NCBI GenBank assembly: GCA_947311645.1
Contig: CAMZKZ010000046.1
Coordinates: 1 to 24,410 of the forward strand
Direction: 5' to 3'
Source: an uncultured Candidatus Altimarinota bacterium
GTDB taxonomy: Bacteria; Patescibacteriota; Gracilibacteria; CAIRYL01
DNA: 24,410 nucleotides
A program made the position numbers and the translations under genes. This document shows, one piece after another, positions 1-5,364 of this stretch. Numbering within the stretch: position 1 is the first letter of the stretch; every line of letters starts with the position of its first letter. The notes under the pieces were generated by a model. That model was given only the letters and a program-made list of their open reading frames with translations, had not been told where the DNA came from and did no database searches.

Positions 1-579
1 GAATAAGATTATATCTATCGCTATAAGAACTTGGAATACCAAGGTAATCCATTACTTCAATGAGAGGTTTCTGTTGTAGTTTCTGTTGTAGCTGAGTATC
101 TAAATCACTACCAGCAGAATCTTTTATACTTGCTAATCCTGCTTTAATATTGATATCAACTTTTTTTTCTTCTTCTTTTCCAGAATCCCAGTTAGCTATA
201 TCTTCAGTTGATAATTTTCCATTCTTAAATAAATGATAATTTTTTATTATTTGAGATTTTAATTTTGCATTTTGTTCCTCATTCCCAATATATGCCATCC
301 TCAGAGAGGAAGGATCTCTAACATATGGATTTAAACTTCCATCAAAAATAATAACTCTATTATCAAAGAGTTGATGAATAAGATTATATCTATCGCTATA
401 AGAACTTGGAATACCAAGGTAATCCATTACTTCAATGAGAGGTTTCTGTTGTAGTTTCTGTTGTAGCTGAGTATCTAAATCACTACCAGCAGAATCTTTT
501 ATACTTGTTAATTCTGCTTTAGTATTGATATCAACTATTTTTTCTTCTTCTTTTCCAGAATCCCAGTTAGCTATATCTT
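1..579 (-). repeat. Tandem 375-bp in-frame repeat within the left-edge gene
   Basis: Bases 1-204 align without gaps to 376-579, a period of exactly 375 bp (125 codons). I count four mismatches in the 204 aligned bases, and all four change an amino acid (T/A, E/G, T/I and I/K between the units). Similarity ends abruptly at 205/580. Within each unit a short duplication encodes LQQKLQQKP. The array continues beyond the left edge, so the copy number is unknown. Confidence 0.95.
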
Positions 580-607
580 TATTTGAGCCGAATTTATCAA
601 GAGGCAT
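1..607 (-). CDS. Repeat protein of unknown function, N-terminal part (gene continues past left edge)
   Basis: The frame is open from an ATG at 607 down to base 1, so only about 202 N-terminal residues are visible. The protein begins MPLDKFGSNKDIANWDSG and shows no signal peptide or membrane segment. It consists of a roughly 125-residue unit seen once in full and once in part. Each unit has an acidic/lysine-rich stretch (NWDSGKEEEK), a doubled LQQK motif, a segment DYLGIPSSYSDRYNLI and, in the complete unit, YIGNEEQNAKL. The last two loosely recall the 'SSFxNRxxLA...YxGTAxQNxxLL' pattern I associate with some cell-wall-associated proteins; that resemblance is from memory and weak. Arginine codons are AGA/AGG, unlike the CGA-rich housekeeping genes nearby. 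A good promoter lies just upstream and no Shine-Dalgarno sequence is present. I do not recognise the family. Confidence 0.75.
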   Translation of the reverse strand, partial: MPLDKFGSNKDIANWDSGKEEEKIVDINTKAELTSIKDSAGSDLDTQLQQKLQQKPLIEVMDYLGIPSSYSDRYNLIHQLFDNRVIIFDGSLNPYVRDPSSLRMAYIGNEEQNAKLKSQIIKNYHLFKNGKLSTEDIANWDSGKEEEKKVDINIKAGLASIKDSAGSDLDTQLQQKLQQKPLIEVMDYLGIPSSYSDRYNLI

Positions 608-635
608 ATATTTTTAAATTAAATAATATTATTTT

Positions 636-664
636 ATGATATTAAAAAAACAAAACAAGGTCAA
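636..664 (-). promoter_or_regulatory. Sigma-70-type promoter for the left-edge gene
   Basis: On the minus strand TTGACC (659-664) is separated by exactly 17 bp from TATCAT (636-641). The expected start near 629 would give a leader of about 20 nt before the ATG at 607. It lies in the gap after L27, so the left gene can be transcribed independently of L27. Confidence 0.65.
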
Positions 665-697
665 GACGAATATTCGATATATTGTATTCTGTGTTGA

Positions 698-982
698 TTA
701 CGCTTCTGTTGGAACAACTCGTACAAATCGATTTTTAAAAACTCGACCATCAAATTTCGTTTGTTTTTTTTCGTAGTATTCTACTTTTCCTTCAACAAGT
801 GCAAAAAGTGTGAAGTCTTTTCCTGTTCCTACATTTGCTCCTGCAAAATATTTATTTCCTTGTTGTCGGATAATAATATTTCCAGCAATTACTGATTCTC
901 CTCCAAATTTCTTTACACCACGTCGTTTACTATTACTGTCTCGACCATTACTCGTTGAACCACCTGCTTTCTTATGTGCCAT
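698..982 (-). CDS. rpmA: 50S ribosomal protein L27
   Basis: This 94-residue protein has the L27 hallmarks: N-terminal MAHKKAGGSTSNGRDS, then RRGVKKFGGE, IIIRQQG and GKDFTLFALVEGKVEY. L27 is a large-subunit protein whose N-terminus reaches the peptidyl-transferase centre. The start lacks the N-terminal extension that is cleaved in Firmicutes. L27 normally sits directly after rplU (L21); here the gene is alone, its upstream neighbour is the divergent nusA, and the downstream gene has its own promoter. A long structured leader precedes it on the minus strand (hairpin 1039-1084). No Shine-Dalgarno sequence is seen. The stop codon is TAA. Confidence 0.97.
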   Translation of the reverse strand: MAHKKAGGSTSNGRDSNSKRRGVKKFGGESVIAGNIIIRQQGNKYFAGANVGTGKDFTLFALVEGKVEYYEKKQTKFDGRVFKNRFVRVVPTEA

Positions 983-1030
983 ATTGTATTATTAAATAAT
1001 ATTAAAAGTTTTTGATAAAAATTTTACAAG

Positions 1031-1084
1031 AAAAAAATGATGGGTCCACTGCATTGTCTTTCAAATGCGACTCGTGTTTCCATC
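1031..1084 (-). promoter_or_regulatory. Structured leader hairpin with U-run before L27 (possible attenuator)
   Basis: On the minus strand GATGG (1084-1080) pairs with CCATC (1043-1039), CAC/GTG pairs inside it (1076-1074 with 1049-1047), and GCATT/AATGC closes an 8-nt loop (68-64 with 55-51 of the 1000s). Small internal loops separate the three helices. The last helix is followed at once by A and seven Ts (1038-1031), as in an intrinsic terminator. It lies about 50 nt before the L27 ATG and downstream of the proposed promoter at 1117-1144. It could be an attenuator or an L27-binding leader. The reverse strand can fold similarly, so direction is inferred from the U-run. Confidence 0.45.
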
Positions 1085-1116
1085 GTGTTATCTTGTTTTT
1101 TTCTATAACAATTTTA

Positions 1117-1144
1117 GTTTTACAAATTCTATTGATGAAGTCAA
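1117..1144 (-). promoter_or_regulatory. Candidate promoter for L27
   Basis: TTGACT (1139-1144) lies 16 bp from TAAAAC (1117-1122) on the minus strand. The -35 is good and the -10 weak. The transcript would begin near 1110 and run through the hairpin at 1039-1084. The -35 forms half of an imperfect palindrome TTGATGAAGTCAA (1132-1144) shared with the divergent nusA promoter. Confidence 0.35.
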
Positions 1145-1160
1145 TTTTATTTGATACATT
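1132..1160 (+). promoter_or_regulatory. Candidate promoter for the nusA operon
   Basis: TTGATG (1132-1137) lies 17 bp from TACATT (1155-1160). The start would be near 1167, leaving a leader of about 85 nt that contains a terminator hairpin. The -10 matches the consensus at four of six positions, so this is a candidate only. Confidence 0.35.
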
Positions 1161-1179
1161 TTTTATAGAAAAGAAAAAA

Positions 1180-1232
1180 GCATCGGAAGTATATGAAGAT
1201 GCTCCAGTGAGAAGAGGTATCTTCTTTTTTTT
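1180..1232 (+). terminator. Intrinsic terminator in the nusA leader with competing upstream hairpin
   Basis: GAAGATGCT (1195-1203) pairs with GGTATCTTC (1216-1224), with two G-U pairs, to give a 9-bp stem and 12-nt loop followed by eight Ts (1225-1232). It ends about 20 nt before the nusA ATG. An alternative hairpin GCATC/GATGC (1180-1184 with 1198-1202) uses part of the same 5' arm, so the two folds exclude each other. That is the usual geometry of a terminator/antiterminator pair. On the minus strand the AGCATC/GATGCT pairing is followed by six Ts, so it could also stop antisense transcription. Confidence 0.55.
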
Positions 1233-1252
1233 AATTATTTAACATATATATC

Positions 1253-2380
1253 ATGGTAGATCCAAAACAATTTTTATCTGCAATTAAAAAAATTGCATCA
1301 GAAAAAAATATAGAAGAAGAAGTTGTTTTAGATGCAGTAAAAAGTGCATTTGCAGCTGCATATAAAAGAGATTTCGGTTCAAAAGATTTAGAAGTACGAG
1401 TTGAATTAGATGAAAATTCTCCAGAATTAGCAAAAATTTATGTTTTAAAAGAGGTTGTAGATGATGGAGATGTTCTTGATGAAAACCTTGAAATTGATGA
1501 AACATCAGCAAAAGCATATGATGAAGAAGCAGAAGTTGGAGATGAATTATATATTGATTCAACACCAGAAGGGTACGGACGAATTGCTGCACAAAGTGCA
1601 AAACAGGTGATTTTGCAAAAGATACAGGAAGCAAGTCGTAAATCTCTTTTTGAAAAATTTAAAGATAAAGAGGGAGAAGTAGTAATTGCAAGTATTAACA
1701 GAGTAGAAGGAAATCATATTTTTGTGGATACAGAGGGAACAACAGTAATGCTTTCTGAAAAACACAGAATTAAAAAAGAGCGATATTTCCCTGGAAAGAG
1801 ATTATGGTTATATGTAGAACGAGTTGGGTTATCTGCAAAAGGTCCGCAAATTATTTTATCTCGAACAAATAAAGCATTGGTAAAACATATTATGGAGTTA
1901 GAAATTCCTGAAATTGCAACAGGAGAAGTTGAAATTAAATCGGTTGCACGAGATGCGGGGTTTCGTTCAAAAATTGCTGTTTCTTCTGATGATGAAAATG
2001 TGGATCCTGTAGGAGCATGTATTGGGCAACGAGGAGCACGAATTCAGCCAGTTATGGAAGAGCTTGCGGGAGAAAGAGTTGATGTTATTGAATGGAGTGC
2101 GAATCCAGTTGAATTTTTAACACGAGCCTTACAGCCTGCAAAAATTGGAAAAATGTTTATTGTAAACGATGAAGATTTTAAAGATGAAGAATCGGGGAAA
2201 TTTGTAAAAAAACGAGTTGCAGTTTTTGTAGAAGAAGAAGATAGAGCAATGGCTATTGGGAAAAAAGGGCAAAATATTCGACTTGCTACAGATTTAACAG
2301 GATTTGAAATTGATATGTATAATCTTGATGAATATGAAGCATTTATGAAACAATTTGAAAAAATGCAAGAAGAGAGTTAG
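1253..2380 (+). CDS. nusA: Transcription termination/antitermination factor NusA
   Basis: This 375-residue protein has the NusA domain order. The N-terminal RNA-polymerase-binding domain (about 1-110) contains DAVKSAFAAAYKRDFG. An S1 domain follows (about 130-200, with RVEGNHIFVDTEGTTV), then two KH domains containing GACIGQRGARIQPV and AIGKKGQNIRLAT. It lacks the C-terminal acidic repeats of the E. coli protein, as is usual outside gamma-proteobacteria. NusA binds RNA polymerase and nascent RNA and modulates pausing and intrinsic termination. The usual partners rimP and infB are absent; the next gene, 20 bp away, is sufC. The terminator-like hairpin in its own leader suggests autoregulation. 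No Shine-Dalgarno sequence; stop TAG. Confidence 0.97.
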   Translation: MVDPKQFLSAIKKIASEKNIEEEVVLDAVKSAFAAAYKRDFGSKDLEVRVELDENSPELAKIYVLKEVVDDGDVLDENLEIDETSAKAYDEEAEVGDELYIDSTPEGYGRIAAQSAKQVILQKIQEASRKSLFEKFKDKEGEVVIASINRVEGNHIFVDTEGTTVMLSEKHRIKKERYFPGKRLWLYVERVGLSAKGPQIILSRTNKALVKHIMELEIPEIATGEVEIKSVARDAGFRSKIAVSSDDENVDPVGACIGQRGARIQPVMEELAGERVDVIEWSANPVEFLTRALQPAKIGKMFIVNDEDFKDEESGKFVKKRVAVFVEEEDRAMAIGKKGQNIRLATDLTGFEIDMYNLDEYEAFMKQFEKMQEES

Positions 2381-2400
2381 TATAAAAATAATATAAAAAA

Positions 2401-3165
2401 ATGTTGCAAGTAAAAAATATTCAAGCATCGGTTGCAGAAGATAGCGGGAATACTCCTATTTTAAGAGGTATAGATTTTTCTGTACAAGCAGGTGAATTCC
2501 ATTTGATTTTAGGAGTAAATGGAAGTGGAAAATCGACATTTGGAAAAGTTTTATTGGGATCATCTCAATATAAACAAATGGGTGGAAGTATTCTATTTTG
2601 TGGAGAAGAAATTTCTGAAAAACCAACATTTGAACGAGCACAAATGGGGATATTTTTATCGCATCAATCACCACCAGCCTTAGAGGGAATTTCTGTAAAA
2701 GAGGTTTTGCGTGCTGCAGATAAATCAAGTAATCATAAAAGAGCATTGTTTCATTTTAAAAAATCCTTGAAAGAAAGTTTGTCTTCTTCTGGGTTATCTC
2801 ATTCATTTATGGATAGAGATTTAAATGTTGGGGCAAGTGGAGGAGAACGAAAAAAAATGGAAATTGCTTCGCTTTTAACAATAGGTGCAAAACTTGCATT
2901 TCTTGATGAGATAGATTCAGGTTTAGATGTAGATGCACTGAAGATGGTTTCGGAAGGGATAAATAGATTTGCTGAAAATAAAGAAAATGCAGTTATTTTA
3001 GTTTCTCATTCTGAAACGATTCTAAAATATGTGAACCCAACACATGTACATGTGTTTTGTGGGGGAAAAATTGTTGCCTCTGGAGGAATAGAATTAGCAG
3101 AAAAAATTCATAAAGAAGGATATGGTGCTGTGCAAGATTGTGTGTCATGTCTTAAAAGTATATAA
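2401..3165 (+). CDS. sufC: SufC-type ABC ATPase of Fe-S cluster assembly
   Basis: This 254-residue cytoplasmic ABC ATPase has Walker A GVNGSGKST (38-46), signature ASGGERKK, Walker B with the SufC-type LAFLDEIDSGLDVDAL, and the H-loop VSHS. The LDEIDSGLDVDAL block separates SufC from ordinary transporter ATPases. SufC energises the SufBCD scaffold that builds Fe-S clusters. No sufB, sufD or sufS lies in the window, so the gene is separated from its usual partners. The C-terminus ends in an unusual DCVSCLK with two cysteines. It sits 20 bp after nusA and 21 bp before the next gene, so it is probably cotranscribed. A different ABC role cannot be excluded without its partners. Confidence 0.9.
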   Translation: MLQVKNIQASVAEDSGNTPILRGIDFSVQAGEFHLILGVNGSGKSTFGKVLLGSSQYKQMGGSILFCGEEISEKPTFERAQMGIFLSHQSPPALEGISVKEVLRAADKSSNHKRALFHFKKSLKESLSSSGLSHSFMDRDLNVGASGGERKKMEIASLLTIGAKLAFLDEIDSGLDVDALKMVSEGINRFAENKENAVILVSHSETILKYVNPTHVHVFCGGKIVASGGIELAEKIHKEGYGAVQDCVSCLKSI

Positions 3166-3186
3166 ATAAAAGTTTTACATTTTTTT

Positions 3187-4101
3187 ATGAATAATTTTCT
3201 TCACGAACAACAGCAAGAAGTAGAAAAACAAGTAAAACAAGAAGTAAGCACTTCAAATACAAAATATAGCATTTTTTACAGTGCTATATTTTTTTTATGT
3301 ATTGGACTATTTTCTCTTTTTGTGTTGAAACCTCTTTATCAAAAAATAAATTTTTCTGGCATGGTATTTATGCAAATTACTCGTGGTGATGCTTTTTATC
3401 TTAAAACACCACAAGGGATAGAAGTTATTTGGGATGGAGGCATGGATAAAACATTTTTACAAAAATTATCGAAGTATCGTCCTTTTTTTGATAAAAATAT
3501 TGATTTATGGGTTATTACACATCCAGATTCTGATCATTATAATGGAGGGCTAGAAGTTTTAAAACAAATGAATATTAAGATGATTATGCTGAAAGGGGTT
3601 GATAAAAAGAATCCACAATATATGGAAATCTATGCTTTGGCAAAAGCGAAAGGTGTAAAAATTATTATTGCGGATAGTACAAAAGATATAAAAATAGGAG
3701 ATATTTTCATCGATACATTGTATCCTTTACAATCTCTTTATGGGTCGAAAAATACAGAAGAAATAGGGAATAATTTTAGTATTGTTCAAAAACTTTCTAT
3801 TTTTGATGAAGACAATACAAAAACAATTTTATTAACAGGGGATATAGAAAAAGACGCAGAGAATACACTTTTATTATCTGGTGTAGATGTATCAGCAGAT
3901 ATTCTAAAAATAGGACATCATGGGTCAAAAAGTTCTTCTTCTGAAAATTTTTTAAAAGCAGTGAGTCCACAGCGTGCTATTATCACAACAGGAACCAAAA
4001 ATACATTTCATCATCCGCATATAGAAACTTTGGATATTTTAAATACGCTAAAAATTGATTTTATAAATTCTAAATATGGAGATGTTGTGGTAGAATTATA
4101 A
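3187..4101 (+). CDS. Membrane-anchored ComEC-like metallo-beta-lactamase-fold hydrolase
   Basis: This 304-residue protein has a glutamine/lysine-rich N-terminus (1-22), one membrane segment (about 28-50) and a metallo-beta-lactamase domain resembling the C-terminal domain of ComEC/Rec2. Metal ligands are visible in THPDSDHYNG (H112, D114, D116, H117), LLTGD (D219) and IGHHGSKSS (H244, H245), and HHPH lies near the end. The usual DVGQGDA start of the domain reads QITRGDA here. ComEC moves single-stranded DNA across the membrane during uptake, and its MBL domain is thought to act on the incoming DNA. This gene lacks the competence channel domain, so it may be a stand-alone surface nuclease or phosphodiesterase. 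It lies in the nusA operon, 21 bp after sufC. Confidence 0.85.
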   Translation: MNNFLHEQQQEVEKQVKQEVSTSNTKYSIFYSAIFFLCIGLFSLFVLKPLYQKINFSGMVFMQITRGDAFYLKTPQGIEVIWDGGMDKTFLQKLSKYRPFFDKNIDLWVITHPDSDHYNGGLEVLKQMNIKMIMLKGVDKKNPQYMEIYALAKAKGVKIIIADSTKDIKIGDIFIDTLYPLQSLYGSKNTEEIGNNFSIVQKLSIFDEDNTKTILLTGDIEKDAENTLLLSGVDVSADILKIGHHGSKSSSSENFLKAVSPQRAIITTGTKNTFHHPHIETLDILNTLKIDFINSKYGDVVVEL

Positions 4102-4127
4102 TACTTTATTTTATACATATTATTAAA

Positions 4128-4520
4128 ATGTCTATTGCTCAAAAGAAGAATTTTTTTCTGGTTACAAAAGAGTTTGTGTTTGATGCCGCTCATTATCTTC
4201 CTTTTTATGAAGGGAAATGCGAAAATCTTCATGGGCATACCTATAAAATGCATGTAACGGTTCAGGCTGAAAAAGAAGAAAAACATAAAAGTTCTGGAAT
4301 GGCATTTGATTTTGCAGTATTGAAAAAAGCGGTAAAAAAAACGATTGTCGATATTTGGGATCATCAATTAATAAATGATCATATTGAAAATCCAAGTGCA
4401 GAAAATATGGCAGAGTTTGCATGGAATATTTTGCAGGAAAAAAATATTCCAGTGTATGAAATTATCTTATGGGAAACACCTACTTCTTTTGTTCGCTATA
4501 GGGGAGGAGAACAGTTTTAA
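4128..4520 (+). CDS. queD: 6-pyruvoyl-tetrahydropterin synthase / 6-carboxytetrahydropterin synthase family (QueD-like)
   Basis: This 130-residue protein matches the compact QueD/PTPS fold. The zinc ligands are H22, H35 and H37, with the catalytic cysteine C31 in the C-x3-H-G-H motif (CENLHGH). FDFAVLK and DHQLIND follow, then ENPSAENMAEF and a terminal glutamate in ILWETPTSFVRY. QueD turns dihydroneopterin triphosphate into 6-carboxytetrahydropterin, the first committed step towards queuosine. No queC, queE, queF or tgt is in the window, so the pathway cannot be confirmed and a pterin role remains possible. It is the fourth gene of the nusA operon (26 bp after the previous stop). Confidence 0.9.
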   Translation: MSIAQKKNFFLVTKEFVFDAAHYLPFYEGKCENLHGHTYKMHVTVQAEKEEKHKSSGMAFDFAVLKKAVKKTIVDIWDHQLINDHIENPSAENMAEFAWNILQEKNIPVYEIILWETPTSFVRYRGGEQF

Positions 4521-4539
4521 TATATCTTTATCATTATAT

Positions 4540-5205
4540 ATGAAAAATAAATTTATTGGAGGGGGAGTGATTTTGTTATTGATATGGTCTGTATGGTTTA
4601 TGTTTTCTGGAAAAATTTCTATTGAAGATATAGCAGAAACGGTAGTGAGTGATACAAGTGAAGGGGAAAATACTAATCCAACAAATTTTGTTGAATCGCT
4701 TACTATGGATTATGCAACAATTGATACAGATGTATTTATAGGAGATACAGAAAGTGCAGAAGATATAGAAAATATAGAAAATAATAATAATATTTCTCGT
4801 TTTGCAGATGCCTATGTTGAAGCATTTCAAAAAAAAGATTTTAAGGCTATGTGTGAAATGCGTGCAGATTGCAATGTTTTTGCAGAAGATTATCGTATTA
4901 TTGAAGCAAAAGAAGCTGATTATAAACAGCACTCTTTTGAATACTGGACTTCTGAGAGTGTAGAAAATATGTTATGTTATACCGAAACAATATATTTAAA
5001 AAATGATTCAAATCCAAATCCTATTCTCTATACATATCATGTAGCAGTAGAAGAGAAAAAAAATAAAGAAGGAGAGACTCGTTTAGAATTTCAGAAACCA
5101 CGGTGTGAAAAAGTTGTAAAACTTCCATATGGAGATATCACAAAGAGAAGTCCGTATAATGCAGTTTGTGGTGCAAATATTACAAGGATTTTATGTGAAA
5201 AATAG
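4540..5205 (+). CDS. Hypothetical single-pass membrane-anchored protein
   Basis: I do not recognise this 221-residue protein. I chose the ATG at 4540 because it sits 19 bp after the queD stop in the AT-rich context used by other genes here and directly precedes a classic N-terminal hydrophobic segment (MKNKFIGGGVILLLIWSVWF). An ATG upstream in the same frame lies inside queD. No lipobox cysteine is present. After the anchor comes an acidic, low-complexity linker (about 30-85), then a small domain with paired cysteines (CEMRADC, ...RCEK, AVCG, ...LCEK) that may form disulfides outside the membrane. The gene ends the nusA operon, stop TAG, just before the dnaK operators. Confidence 0.75.
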   Translation: MKNKFIGGGVILLLIWSVWFMFSGKISIEDIAETVVSDTSEGENTNPTNFVESLTMDYATIDTDVFIGDTESAEDIENIENNNNISRFADAYVEAFQKKDFKAMCEMRADCNVFAEDYRIIEAKEADYKQHSFEYWTSESVENMLCYTETIYLKNDSNPNPILYTYHVAVEEKKNKEGETRLEFQKPRCEKVVKLPYGDITKRSPYNAVCGANITRILCEK

Positions 5206-5208
5206 TTT

Positions 5209-5235
5209 TTAGCACTCTTTTGTCTTTTCTGCTAA
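5209..5235 (+). promoter_or_regulatory. CIRCE operator 1 (HrcA site)
   Basis: A perfect left half TTAGCACTC (5209-5217), a 9-bp spacer and the right half TTCTGCTAA (5227-5235) match the CIRCE pattern TTAGCACTC-N9-GAGTGCTAA. Only the inner three bases of the right half differ. It lies just upstream of the dnaK -35. Confidence 0.8.
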
Positions 5236-5242
5236 AATACTC

Positions 5243-5271
5243 TTTACATTTCTTTTTTAGCACTCTATAAT
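5243..5271 (+). promoter_or_regulatory. dnaK promoter
   Basis: TTTACA (5243-5248), a 17-bp spacer and a perfect TATAAT (5266-5271) form a strong housekeeping-sigma promoter. The expected start near 5278 gives a leader of about 87 nt. The promoter is embedded between and within two CIRCE operators. Confidence 0.85.
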
Positions 5272-5283
5272 TAACTATGCTAA
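5257..5283 (+). promoter_or_regulatory. CIRCE operator 2 (HrcA site) overlapping the dnaK -10
   Basis: A perfect left half TTAGCACTC (5257-5265) is followed by a 9-bp spacer that is itself the -10 region, then the right half CTATGCTAA (5275-5283). Spacing is identical to operator 1 and the same inner three bases deviate from consensus. Bound HrcA would cover the -10 and the start site. Confidence 0.85.
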
Positions 5284-5364
5284 TACATAGAATATGTGAA
5301 GAAATATTGCATTATGTGTAGCAGAAATAGAAATACATATTTAGCTTTTAACTTATAAAAATAT

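Noticed and set aside
1..579. CRISPR array or mobile element suggested by the repeat
   Set aside because: The 375-bp unit is in frame, protein-coding and lacks spacers, inverted ends or a transposase.
1012..1242. A 76-codon open frame on the plus strand between rpmA and nusA
   Set aside because: It overlaps the proposed promoters and terminator hairpin, has no family resemblance and its composition looks random.
4375..4539. Upstream ATG extending the anchored hypothetical protein into queD
   Set aside because: The extension would overlap most of the queD 3' half in another frame. The ATG at 4540 has normal gene spacing and starts a membrane anchor.
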